From: Alphaproteobacteria bacterium | Lineage (GTDB): Bacteria > Pseudomonadota > Alphaproteobacteria > Micavibrionales > UBA2020 | NCBI GenBank assembly: GCA_016124645.1 | Contig: WGNE01000010.1 | Location: 1-64,000 of the forward strand | DNA: 64,000 nt | Direction of reading: 5' to 3' | Shown: positions 9,379-18,757 of the stretch, one piece after another | Numbering within the stretch: position 1 is the first letter of the stretch | Layout: each line of letters starts with the position of its first letter | Position numbers and translations under genes: made by a program | Notes under the pieces: generated by a model | Told to the model about the DNA's origin: nothing | Seen by the model: only the letters and a program-made list of their open reading frames with translations | Database searches by the model: none

Positions 9379-10950
9379 ATGACCAAACCGCATTTCTACA
9401 TCACCACGGCGATTTCCTACGTCAACGGCCCGCCGCACATCGGCCATGCCTATGAAGCCATCGGCGCGGACGTCATGGCGCGCTTCAAGCGGCTGGACGG
9501 CTTCGACGTCTATTTCCTGACCGGCACGGACGAGCACGGGCAGAAGGTGCAGAAAACCGCCATCGCCAAGGGCAAGCAGCCGCAGGAATTCTGCGACGAG
9601 ATCGCCGCGCTCTTCATCAACATGTGCGAGAGCATGAACGTGAAGTTCGACCAGTTCATCCGCACCACGCAGGACAGCCACAAGGCGAGCTGTCAGGCCA
9701 TCTGGGGCAAGATGCAGGAAGCGGGGGACATCTACCTCAACAAATACGCCGGCTGGTATTCCGAACGCGACGAGGCCTTTTACGGCGAGGACGAGCTGGA
9801 AGAGCGCGACGGCAAGAAATACACCACCACCAATACCGAGGTCCACTGGATGGAGGAGGAAAGCTATTTCTTCAAGCTGTCCGCCTATACCGACAAGCTG
9901 CTGGCCTATTACGAGGAACACCCGGACTTCATCCAGCCCGCCTTCCGCAAGAACGAGGTCGTCAGCTTCGTCAAGCAGGGGCTGAAGGATCTCTCCATCT
10001 CCCGCACCAGTTTCGACTGGGGGGTGAAGGTGCCCAACAGCAAGGACCACATCATGTACGTCTGGGTCGATGCGCTGACCAACTACATCAGCGCGCTGGG
10101 CTACCCCGAGGACAAGGGCGGGAACTTCAGGAAATACTGGCCGGCCGACGTGCACCTCATCGGCAAGGACATCATGCGCTTTCACGCCATCTACTGGCCC
10201 GCGTTCCTGATGTCCGCGGGGCTGGAGCTGCCCAAGCGGGTCTTCGGCCACGGCTTCCTGCTGACCAAGGGCGAGAAAATGTCCAAGTCCCTCGGCAACG
10301 TCATTTCGCCGCAGGACCTCATCGACCGTTTCGGCGTGGACCAGACGCGCTACGGGCTGATGCGCGAGGCGACCTTCGGGCAGGACGGCGACATTTCCTA
10401 CGAGCTGCTGGGCAACCGCATCAACGCGGAGCTGGCCAACAACCTCGGCAACCTCGCCCAGCGCACGCTCTCGCAGATCGCCAAGAACTGCGACGGCAAG
10501 GTGCCGAACCCCGGCATTCTCGAGGACGCCGACCACCATCTGCTCGACAAGGCGGGACAGGCGATGCTGATCGCCGTGCGCGGCGAGTTCGAGAGGCTGC
10601 AGTTCAGCAAGGCGATCGAGGAAATCGTGCAGGTCGCCAACGCCGCCAACCTCTATATCGACGAAATGGCGCCATGGACGCTGAAAAAAACCGACACCGA
10701 ACGCATGGCCACCGTGCTTTACGTGCTGGCGGAGGTCATCCGCAACCTCGGCCTCATCATGCAGCCCTTCACCCCGGTCGCGGCGAACAAGATCCTCGAT
10801 CAGGTCGCCGTCTCGCCGGATGCGCGCGATTTCAGCTTCATCGGCGCCGCCCACGCGCTCGAAGCCGGCACGCCGCTGCCCAAGCCCGAAGGCGTCTTTC
10901 CGCGCTACGTGCATGAGGAAGCCGAGCAAGCGCAGGAGAAAACAGCCTGA
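9379..10950 (+). CDS. metG: methionine--tRNA ligase
   Basis: FYITTAISYVNGPPHIGHAYE (HIGH-like) and KMSKSLGNVISP (KMSKS). Confidence 0.95.
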   Translation: MTKPHFYITTAISYVNGPPHIGHAYEAIGADVMARFKRLDGFDVYFLTGTDEHGQKVQKTAIAKGKQPQEFCDEIAALFINMCESMNVKFDQFIRTTQDSHKASCQAIWGKMQEAGDIYLNKYAGWYSERDEAFYGEDELEERDGKKYTTTNTEVHWMEEESYFFKLSAYTDKLLAYYEEHPDFIQPAFRKNEVVSFVKQGLKDLSISRTSFDWGVKVPNSKDHIMYVWVDALTNYISALGYPEDKGGNFRKYWPADVHLIGKDIMRFHAIYWPAFLMSAGLELPKRVFGHGFLLTKGEKMSKSLGNVISPQDLIDRFGVDQTRYGLMREATFGQDGDISYELLGNRINAELANNLGNLAQRTLSQIAKNCDGKVPNPGILEDADHHLLDKAGQAMLIAVRGEFERLQFSKAIEEIVQVANAANLYIDEMAPWTLKKTDTERMATVLYVLAEVIRNLGLIMQPFTPVAANKILDQVAVSPDARDFSFIGAAHALEAGTPLPKPEGVFPRYVHEEAEQAQEKTA

Positions 10951-11732
10951 TGCTCGTCGATAGCCATTGCCATCTCGACTACCCCGATTTCGAGGAAGAG
11001 GGGGTCGCGGAAATCGTCACCCGCGCGCAATCGGCGGGGGTGGGGCATTTTCTGACCATCTGCACGGAAATCTCGAAGTTTCCGCAGGTGCTGAAAATCG
11101 CGGAAAGCTCGCCGCTCATCCACTGCACCGTCGGCACCCATCCGCACCACGCGGCGGACGCGGGGGAGGTGAATGTGACGAAGGAAGAGCTTATCGCCTT
11201 CACGCAGCACCCCAAAGTCGTCGGCATCGGCGAGACGGGGCTGGATTACTATTACGACCATTCCCCGCGCGAGGAACAGCAGCGCATTTTCTCGACCCAT
11301 ATCGAGGCCGCCTGCGAAACCGCGCTGCCGCTGGTCATCCATACCCGCGATGCGGACGACGACACGCTGCGGCTGATGCGCGACGCCGGGCAGGGCAAGG
11401 CCGCGGGCGTCATGCACTGCTTCAGCGGCGGGCCGCGGCTGGCGGAGGAATCGCTGGCGCTGGGTTTTTACATTTCTTTCTCCGGCATCCTGACCTTCAA
11501 GAAGGCGGAGGAACTGCGCGAGGTCGCGAAAATGGTGCCGATGGACAAGGTGCTGGTCGAAACCGACAGCCCCTATCTGGCCCCCGTGCCCAACCGCGGC
11601 AAGCGCAACGAGCCGTCCTATGTCGTGCATACGGCAAGGGTGCTGGCGGAGCTGAAGGGCGTATCGCCCGAGGCGCTGGCGGAACAAACCACGGAAAACT
11701 TCTTCAGACTGTTCAACAAGGCAAAAGAATAA
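10950..11732 (+). CDS. TatD family hydrolase (DNase)
   Basis: MLVDSHCHLDYPDF, GETGLDYYYDHSPREEQ, VLVETDSPYLAPVPNRGKRNEPSYV. Confidence 0.92.
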   Translation: MLVDSHCHLDYPDFEEEGVAEIVTRAQSAGVGHFLTICTEISKFPQVLKIAESSPLIHCTVGTHPHHAADAGEVNVTKEELIAFTQHPKVVGIGETGLDYYYDHSPREEQQRIFSTHIEAACETALPLVIHTRDADDDTLRLMRDAGQGKAAGVMHCFSGGPRLAEESLALGFYISFSGILTFKKAEELREVAKMVPMDKVLVETDSPYLAPVPNRGKRNEPSYVVHTARVLAELKGVSPEALAEQTTENFFRLFNKAKE

Positions 11733-12517
11733 TGAAAATAACGGTATTAGGGTGTGGCGGGTCTTTGGGAACGCCCGCGCCGGGCGGCTTCTGGGGGAAA
11801 TGCGACCCGGCCGAGCCGCGCAACCATCGCACGCGGGCCTCGCTGCTGGTGCAGTCGGGGGAGTCGAGCGTCATCGTCGATGCGACCTACGACCTGCGTA
11901 TCCACCTCAACCGTCTCGGCCTGCAACAGCTGGACGGGGTGCTGCTCAGCCACCACCACAACGACCACGTGAACGCCATCGACGATTTGCGCGTCATCGC
12001 CTATCACGCCAACAAGCTGATGGACATCTACGGCAATCAGGAGACGATGGACGAGGTGCACCGCCGCTGGCCCTATCTTTTCGAGCCGAAGTTCGAGGGG
12101 ATCTACGTGCCCTTCCTGCAAAAGCATGTCATCGGCAATTACGACAAGTTCAGGATCGGCGACATCGACATCGAAAGCTATGAGCAGGACCACACCACCT
12201 GCACCTCGCTCGGCTACCGCTTCGGCGATTTCGCCTATAGCGTGGATGTCGCGAACCTGAATGAAAAATCGCTGCAGGCGCTCGAGGGCATCGAGACATG
12301 GGTGGTCGATGGCGGCGCCTACCAGCGCGAAAGCATCTCGACCCACGCCAACCTCAAGCGCGTGATGGAATGGACGGAGCGGCTGAAGCCCAAGATGACC
12401 TATATCACCGTCATGACGACGCATATGGACTACAAGACGCTCTGCGACGAGCTGCCGCCCCACATCCGCCCCGCCTATGACGGGCTGGAGATCGAAATGG
12501 GCGGGAATATGCGCTAA
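11732..12517 (+). CDS. MBL fold metallo-hydrolase (PhnP/RNase Z-like)
   Basis: LGCGGSLGTPAPGGFWGKCDP, LLSHHHNDHVNAIDDLR; follows metG-tatD. Confidence 0.85.
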   Translation: MKITVLGCGGSLGTPAPGGFWGKCDPAEPRNHRTRASLLVQSGESSVIVDATYDLRIHLNRLGLQQLDGVLLSHHHNDHVNAIDDLRVIAYHANKLMDIYGNQETMDEVHRRWPYLFEPKFEGIYVPFLQKHVIGNYDKFRIGDIDIESYEQDHTTCTSLGYRFGDFAYSVDVANLNEKSLQALEGIETWVVDGGAYQRESISTHANLKRVMEWTERLKPKMTYITVMTTHMDYKTLCDELPPHIRPAYDGLEIEMGGNMR

Positions 12518-12519
12518 AA

Positions 12520-12554
12520 AAAGCGGCGGCGCCTTATAAGGGCGCCGCCGCTTT
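12520..12554. terminator. bidirectional hairpin terminator between convergent genes
   Basis: AAAGCGGCGGCGCC-ttataag-GGCGCCGCCGCTTT, perfect 14-bp stem between the converging stop codons at 12517 and 12573. Confidence 0.85.
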
Positions 12555-12572
12555 CCTGTATCAGGTTTTTTG

Positions 12573-15362
12573 TCAGCCGTGCTTCTTCGGCTTCGACGCG
12601 GCGCTGAATTTCTTCGCGTTGTCGTTGGAGGGCTCGGGCTCTTTCTCGACCGTGTCGAGCGCCTTGCCGATGATTTCCTTGATGCCGACGTCGAGCTGGG
12701 GCGTCTGCATGATGCGCTTCATCTCCTTGACCATCAGCGCCTGGCGTTCCTCGTCGTAACGCTTGAACTGGGTGAAGCGCTTGGCGAGGTTGGTCGCGGT
12801 CTTGGCGTTCACCTCATTCATGTGGATGACGGTGTCGGCCAGGAACTTGTAGCCCGAGCCGTCGGTGTTGTGGAACAGCGTCGGGTTGCCGCCGATGAAG
12901 CCGCCGATGAGGGCATAGACCTTGTTGGGGTTTGTCTCGTCATAGCTTTCGTGCTTCATCAGGTCTTTCACGCGCTGCAGCGGGTTGCCGTCGGGGATGG
13001 AGGCGTTGAGCGACAGCCATTTGCCCACGACGTTGTTGTTGTCCTTGAACTTTTCGTAGAAGGCGTCGAGGGCCGTCTGGCGCGTGTCGGCCGCGCCCGA
13101 GGGCGGGATGCGCGAGAGGGTGGAGAGCGCGGAAAGGCGCTCGGTCATGTTGGTGGCCTCGCTGAACTGCTTGTAGGCCTTGGCCGCCATTTCCGGCGAT
13201 TCCAGCTTGCCGAGGTAGGAAAGGCTGAGGTTGTGCAGGTCGCGGCGGCCGACCTGTTCGGGCACCACGTCGTATTTCTCGCCCGCGGGGGCCTTGGTCT
13301 CGTCGTAGATGCGGCGGAACTCGTCCTCGAAGGTCTCGGCCAGCGTCTTGCGCATGAAGCTCATCGCGTCGTTGACGTCCTCGGGGTCGAGGGTTTTGAG
13401 GTCCTGCGTCACGAGGTTGTAGGCAGGCATGGACAGCAGCATGGCATGGAAAGCCGCGTCGCCATCCGTCGCATTGGCGAGGTTGACGGCATAGGCGTCG
13501 AGGAAGTCCTGCGGCAGGGAGAGCGGCAGCTCGTCGCGCACGTCCTTGATCAGATTTTGCAGGGTCTTGATCATCAGGCGCTCGGTCGCCTCGTATTTGT
13601 TGTAGCCGTCGCTGTCATGCGCCATGCGGAAGATGAGCTCGCCGTCCGTCGGCTGGGTGGTGATTTTGACCGGCGCGGAGAAGTTGCGCAGGATGGAAGG
13701 AACGACCGGCCCGTCCACGTTCTCGAAGACGAAGGTCTGGCTGCTTTCGGTCAGGTCCAGCACGCGGGTGGTCTCGGCCGCGCCGGGGGCTTCGCCTTTC
13801 AGCGTCAGCGGCACGTCCTTGCCGCTCTGGCCGATGAGGCCGACGGCGACGGGAATGTGCAGCGCTTCCTTGGTTTTCTGGTCCGCGGTGGGCGGGGTGT
13901 TCTGGCTGAGGGTCAGGGTATAGGTCTTGCTGGCGGCGTCATAGTTGCCGGTATAGCTGATCTCCGGCGTGCCGGACTGGCTGTACCATTTGCGGAACTG
14001 GGTGAGGTCCTTGCCGGAGACTTCCTGCATCACATCGACGAAATCGTCGCAGGTCACGGCTTGCCCGTCGAAGCGGTCGAAATACTCGTCCATCGCCGCG
14101 CGCCACGTTTTCTCGCCCAGCATGGTTTTCAGCATCCCCAGCACGTGGGAGCCTTTTTCGTAGATGGTGCCGGTGTAGATGTTGTCGAATTCCTCGACCT
14201 TGTCGGGACGGATGGGGTGGGAAAGGGGGCTCGCGTCCTCCATGAACTGGCCCGCGCGCAGGGTGATCGCGTCGTCGATGCGCTTGATGGCCTGCGAGTG
14301 CATGTCCTCGGTGAAGGTGCGGTCGCGCAGCACGGTCAGGCCTTCCTTCAAGGTCAGCTCGAACCAGTCGCGCACGGTCACGCGGTCGCCGGAATAGTTG
14401 TGGAAGTATTCATGGCCGATGACGCCCTCGATGCGCATGAGCTCGTCGTCGGTCGAGGTTTCGGGCGTGCCGATGAGGTAGGAGACGTTGAAAACGTTCA
14501 GCCCCTTGTTCTCCATCGCGCCCGCGTTGAACTTATCGACCGCGGCGATGTGGAAGACGTCGAGGTCGTATTCGCGGCCGTAGGTGTCCTCGTCCCATTT
14601 CATCGCGCGCTTGATGGATTCCATCGCCCAGGCGATCTTGTCCTCGTAGCCCGGCTGCACCACGATGCGCAGGTCCACTTCCTTGCCGCTCATGGTCACG
14701 AATTTGTCGCTCATCACGTGCATGTCGCCCGCGACGACGGCGAAGAGGTAGCTCGGCTTCGGCCAGGGGTCGTCCCAGGTGATGCTGTGGCGACCGTTGC
14801 CGATATCCTTGGTCTGGCTGTAGTCGCCGTTGCCGTTGGACAGCAGCACGGGAAATTTTTCCTTGTCCGCGTCCAGCGTCACGCTGAAGGTGGCAAGGTT
14901 GTCCGGGCGGTCGAGGTAATAGGTGATGCGGCGAAAGCCCTGCGCCTCGCACTGGGAGCATAGGATGTCGCCCGCCATGTAAAGCCCGCTGAGCGAGGTG
15001 TTCTCGGCGGGGTTGACTTCGGTGGTGATGTCGAGGGAGAAGGGGCCGGCCGGCGGGTTCTTGATGATGAGGTTCTTGTCGGTGACGAAATATTCGCTGC
15101 GGTCCATCGGGCGGGTGACGCCGTTTTCGGTGATTTCGAGGGAGGTCAGCTTCAGGTCTTCGCCGTCCAGAATGAGCGCGCCGCCCGCGTCCTTGACGTC
15201 GGGGTTGCGGGTGACGTCGATGCGGCTTTTGACGACGGTCTTTTCCTCGTCAAGGCTGATGCCCAGTTTGACCTTCGGTATCTTGTAGTCCGAGGGGCGG
15301 TAGTCGTCGCGGAAAAGGGGGTTGCGTTTGGGGTCAAAAAGGGCGTCTCTCTTCGCGGACAT
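12573..15362 (-). CDS. pepN: aminopeptidase N (M1 family)
   Basis: GAMENKGLNVFN and HEYFHNYSGDRVTVRDWFELTLKEGLTV; start MSAKRDALFDPKRNPLFR at 15362. Confidence 0.95.
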   Translation of the reverse strand: MSAKRDALFDPKRNPLFRDDYRPSDYKIPKVKLGISLDEEKTVVKSRIDVTRNPDVKDAGGALILDGEDLKLTSLEITENGVTRPMDRSEYFVTDKNLIIKNPPAGPFSLDITTEVNPAENTSLSGLYMAGDILCSQCEAQGFRRITYYLDRPDNLATFSVTLDADKEKFPVLLSNGNGDYSQTKDIGNGRHSITWDDPWPKPSYLFAVVAGDMHVMSDKFVTMSGKEVDLRIVVQPGYEDKIAWAMESIKRAMKWDEDTYGREYDLDVFHIAAVDKFNAGAMENKGLNVFNVSYLIGTPETSTDDELMRIEGVIGHEYFHNYSGDRVTVRDWFELTLKEGLTVLRDRTFTEDMHSQAIKRIDDAITLRAGQFMEDASPLSHPIRPDKVEEFDNIYTGTIYEKGSHVLGMLKTMLGEKTWRAAMDEYFDRFDGQAVTCDDFVDVMQEVSGKDLTQFRKWYSQSGTPEISYTGNYDAASKTYTLTLSQNTPPTADQKTKEALHIPVAVGLIGQSGKDVPLTLKGEAPGAAETTRVLDLTESSQTFVFENVDGPVVPSILRNFSAPVKITTQPTDGELIFRMAHDSDGYNKYEATERLMIKTLQNLIKDVRDELPLSLPQDFLDAYAVNLANATDGDAAFHAMLLSMPAYNLVTQDLKTLDPEDVNDAMSFMRKTLAETFEDEFRRIYDETKAPAGEKYDVVPEQVGRRDLHNLSLSYLGKLESPEMAAKAYKQFSEATNMTERLSALSTLSRIPPSGAADTRQTALDAFYEKFKDNNNVVGKWLSLNASIPDGNPLQRVKDLMKHESYDETNPNKVYALIGGFIGGNPTLFHNTDGSGYKFLADTVIHMNEVNAKTATNLAKRFTQFKRYDEERQALMVKEMKRIMQTPQLDVGIKEIIGKALDTVEKEPEPSNDNAKKFSAASKPKKHG

Positions 15363-15477
15363 GCTGTGCGGCTCCCGTTGGTTTTGTATAAGAAATGGAA
15401 TGTTGGGCAAGCCTAGGCGACAGGATATTATATGTCAAGCCGGATTCGGATAACTATAATACATAACTATTTTCATC

Positions 15478-16545
15478 TTATATTGAGAATCTACTTTTAT
15501 TATCTTCCTTAACATGCTGAATTAAATTTTCTTTTTCGTCATAAATCAAATGCGCCAGCGTTTCGCCGAGGGCGAAGAAAATATCGCTCGGCCGGTCGAT
15601 CATCCGGTGGGAGAAAAGCCCGCGCATGGCCTCGAAGGGCGTCAGCGGTTTTCCGGCATCGGCCAGCACGGCGCGCAGCTTTTCAAGGCGGCGGTCATGA
15701 TGTTCGCGCAGCTCCTTGATGCGCTGGTGCAGCCCCGTGAAGGGCACGCCGTGGGAGGGCAGCACGACGACTTCGTCCGGTACCGTTTTCTCGATCCGGT
15801 CGAGGGAGTCGAGATAGACGCCCAGCGGGTTGTCCGACAGGTATTCATCTGGAAAATAGCTGATGTTGGGGCTGATGTCCGGCAGCACGATGTCGCCGGC
15901 GATGAAGCCCTTGTCCTGCGCGTTGTAACGGCATGCGTGCTCGGGGCTGTGGCCGTAACCCGCGATGACCTGCCAGTCGCGCCCTCCCAGCCGCACCATC
16001 TCGCCCGGCGCCGTGCGGGCATAGTCGGCGGGCGGGGGGTAGATGATGCTTTTGAAGGTGAAACGCCGCTGCAAAAGGTTTTCCGCCACGTCTTCCGGCA
16101 CGCCTGCTTCGCGGTAGTAAGGGCGGTAGATATCGACCAGCGCGTCGGCCAGCGGCTGCTCCGTCAGGGTGCGGGCCATGTCGTATTCTTTTTCCGTCAT
16201 GCGGAGGGTCACGCCCGTGCGCTCCGCCAGCCAGCCCGCAAGCCCGTAATGGTCGGGGTGGAAATGGGTGACGAAGATGTCCTCCACCGGCTTTCCGGCA
16301 AAGGTTTCCGCGAAGACCTTGTCCCAGCGGTCGCGGGTTTCGGCGGCGTTATAGCCGGTATCGACGATGCTCCAGCCGTTTTCGCTTTCCAGCAGCCAGA
16401 TGTTGATGTGATCGAGGTCGAAGGGCAGGTCGGCCCTGAACCACTGCAGCCACGGGCGCAGGGGCGCGGGCGTCGCGTCTTTCGGGATGTAGTCCAGTAC
16501 CGGCTTGTAGGTCTTGGCGCGGCGGTGGGCGGGGTCTTTTTTCAA
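15478..16545 (-). CDS. MBL fold metallo-hydrolase
   Basis: THFHPDHYGLAGWLAER, GYGHSPEHACRY, PSHGVPFTGLHQRIKELREHHDRRLEKL. Confidence 0.85.
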   Translation of the reverse strand: MKKDPAHRRAKTYKPVLDYIPKDATPAPLRPWLQWFRADLPFDLDHINIWLLESENGWSIVDTGYNAAETRDRWDKVFAETFAGKPVEDIFVTHFHPDHYGLAGWLAERTGVTLRMTEKEYDMARTLTEQPLADALVDIYRPYYREAGVPEDVAENLLQRRFTFKSIIYPPPADYARTAPGEMVRLGGRDWQVIAGYGHSPEHACRYNAQDKGFIAGDIVLPDISPNISYFPDEYLSDNPLGVYLDSLDRIEKTVPDEVVVLPSHGVPFTGLHQRIKELREHHDRRLEKLRAVLADAGKPLTPFEAMRGLFSHRMIDRPSDIFFALGETLAHLIYDEKENLIQHVKEDNKSRFSI

Positions 16546-16634
16546 TAAGAAATCCTGAAAGCGTAAGTGACGGGATATTTTAACTCTTTTTTTGCTTTTT
16601 TGTCGCCATATTCATCAGATATGCTCTTGAGGGA

Positions 16635-17111
16635 TTGTTTCAAGCATGTGGCGCGAAAGGACGTGTGACCGTGGCATTCGAGATGGACGAAAGACTGGCC
16701 GGGAGCTCGCATTTCATCGAGGACTGGGGCTTGTGCCGCGTCTCGCTGAAAAACGACAAGAACTGGCCGTGGCTCTATCTTGTGCCGATGCGCGACGGTG
16801 TTTCGGAAATACACGAACTCTCGCCGGAGGATTGCGCGCTGCTGGCCGATGAAATCGCCTTCGCGGGCGCGGCGATCAAAAAGCTGTATAACGCCGATAA
16901 AATCAACACCGCCGCCTTCGGCAACATGGTGCCGCAGCTGCATATCCACGTCTTCGGCCGCTACAAGACGGACGCGGCGTGGCCGGGCGCCGTATGGTCT
17001 GTACAGACGGCGGAAATTCCCTATACTGTTGATGAGAAGAATACGGAGATTCAAAAGCTTAAGAACTGTTTCGCTGAGATGAGAGGGGATAAAACCGCAT
17101 GTCAACAATGA
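16635..17111 (+). CDS. HIT domain-containing protein
   Basis: AAFGNMVPQLHIHVFGRYKTDAAWPGAVW (HxHxH-type motif); start uncertain (possible GTG at 16665). Confidence 0.8.
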   Translation: MFQACGAKGRVTVAFEMDERLAGSSHFIEDWGLCRVSLKNDKNWPWLYLVPMRDGVSEIHELSPEDCALLADEIAFAGAAIKKLYNADKINTAAFGNMVPQLHIHVFGRYKTDAAWPGAVWSVQTAEIPYTVDEKNTEIQKLKNCFAEMRGDKTACQQ

Positions 17112-18028
17112 CGCTTTGCAGCGGCCTTTACGAGCTGATGGACAGCTATGACGGTTTCATCATGGACCAGTGGGGGGTGCTCCACAACGGCCTGCAGGCC
17201 TATGACGGCGTGATGGAAACGCTCAACCACCTCAAGCAGCGCAAGAAGCAGGTGGTCATTCTTTCCAACTCCGCCAAGCGGTCGGAAGACAACGTCGAAC
17301 GCCTGAAAAAGCTCGGCATCAAGCCCGGTCTCTACAAGGCCGTGGTGACGGCGGGCGAGGTGACGTGGCAGGGGCTGAAACAGCAAAAAGACCCGCCCTT
17401 CAAGGACATCGGCAGCAAATGCTTCCTGATCTCCCGCCCCGACGACCGCGCCCTGCTGGCCGGGCTGGACGTGGAGGTGGTGGACGACGTGGAGCAGGCG
17501 GAATTCATCCTCATCACCGGTTTCGACTCCCCGAACAAAAAGCTGGAAGACCTCGACGCGGACTTCAAGAAAGCCGTGGTCAAGCGCCTGCCCGCATACT
17601 GCGCGAACCCTGACATGGTGACGGTCTATGGGCACGAGCGGGCCATCGGCCCTGGCGCGGTCGCCAAGCGCTACCATGAGCTGGGGGGCATGGCGCATCT
17701 CATCGGCAAGCCGCACAAGACGATTTTCCGCTACGCGCTGGGCCTGTTCGACGACATCATTCCCTCGCGCGTGCTGGTCATCGGCGACAGCCTGCAGCAT
17801 GACATCGCGGGCGCCATCGGCGTCGATCTGGACAGCGCCTTCATCACCGCGGGCATTCACGCCAACGCTTTCAAGGGCGACATGTCGCCCGAGCAAAAGC
17901 GCAAGGTGATGGAGCATCTGGCGCAGAGCTACGGCGGCATCCGTCCCAACTGGGTGCTGGACAGCCTCATCTGGCAGACGGCCGAGGCCGCGCTGCGAGA
18001 GCGCGAACGCGCGCGGATGAAGGAATAG
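17099..18028 (+). CDS. TIGR01459-type HAD-IIA family hydrolase
   Basis: DGFIMDQWGVLHNGLQAYDGVMETL, VILSNSAKR, GKPHKTIFRYAL, VLVIGDSLQHDIAGA. Confidence 0.85.
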   Translation: MSTMTLCSGLYELMDSYDGFIMDQWGVLHNGLQAYDGVMETLNHLKQRKKQVVILSNSAKRSEDNVERLKKLGIKPGLYKAVVTAGEVTWQGLKQQKDPPFKDIGSKCFLISRPDDRALLAGLDVEVVDDVEQAEFILITGFDSPNKKLEDLDADFKKAVVKRLPAYCANPDMVTVYGHERAIGPGAVAKRYHELGGMAHLIGKPHKTIFRYALGLFDDIIPSRVLVIGDSLQHDIAGAIGVDLDSAFITAGIHANAFKGDMSPEQKRKVMEHLAQSYGGIRPNWVLDSLIWQTAEAALRERERARMKE

Positions 18029-18033
18029 GCTGA

Positions 18034-18753
18034 ATGCCGCCAAAGCCAAGGGCCGTCATTTTCGACTGGGACGACACGCTGGTCGATACGTGGCAGGTCA
18101 TCCGCAACGCCCTCAACGTCACCCTGAAAGCGATGGGCCGTGAGCCCTGGACGGAGGAAGAGGCGCGCAACCGCATCGGCCCGCCGGCGAAAGTGCTGTT
18201 TTCCGGCCTGTTCGGCGAAGACCGGTGGCAGGAAGCGGACGCCATCTACATCAAGGCCTATGTCGATGGCATCACGGACCATCTGGCGACGCATCCCCAT
18301 GTGACGGAAATCCTCGACCTGCTCCACGGCAACGGGGTGCAGCTCTTCGTCGTCAGTTCCAAGCGCGGCCCGATACTGCGGCGGGAAATGGCGCATCTTT
18401 CTTTCGACCGATATTTCGAAAGCGTCGTGGGCGCGGGCGATGCGCCCGCGGACAAGCCGCATGCCGAGGCCGTGATGTTCGCCCTTGACGGAAGCGGCGT
18501 CGAACCCGGCCCGGACGTCTGGTTCATCGGCGACGGATTGACGGACATGAAAAGCGCCCACAATGCGGGCTGCCTGCCGATATTGGTCGAGACGAAATTG
18601 CCCGGCGAAGAAGGCCTCATGCAGGCGCCGCCCGCCTTTCGCCTGAAGACGCACGCGGATCTTCTGGCTTTCGTGAAGGAGCATATGAACGCCGGGCAGG
18701 GGCGCGCGCCGGAAGCGGACGCCGTAAAATCCGCATCGCCGAAAGCGCGCTAG
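18034..18753 (+). CDS. HAD family hydrolase (phosphoglycolate phosphatase-like)
   Basis: AVIFDWDDTLVDTW, VVSSKRGPILRREM, VWFIGDGLTDMKSAHNAG. Confidence 0.85.
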   Translation: MPPKPRAVIFDWDDTLVDTWQVIRNALNVTLKAMGREPWTEEEARNRIGPPAKVLFSGLFGEDRWQEADAIYIKAYVDGITDHLATHPHVTEILDLLHGNGVQLFVVSSKRGPILRREMAHLSFDRYFESVVGAGDAPADKPHAEAVMFALDGSGVEPGPDVWFIGDGLTDMKSAHNAGCLPILVETKLPGEEGLMQAPPAFRLKTHADLLAFVKEHMNAGQGRAPEADAVKSASPKAR

Positions 18754-18757
18754 TCTC

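Noticed and set aside
8119-10929. 936-aa minus-strand ORF (also 635..2359 +, 12570..14963 +, 22166..24013 -, 27654..29864 +, 36596..38572 +, 52598..54424 -)
   Set aside because: Antisense shadow ORFs of well-recognised genes in high-GC DNA; low-complexity Arg/Gly/Val/His-rich translations with no domain signatures
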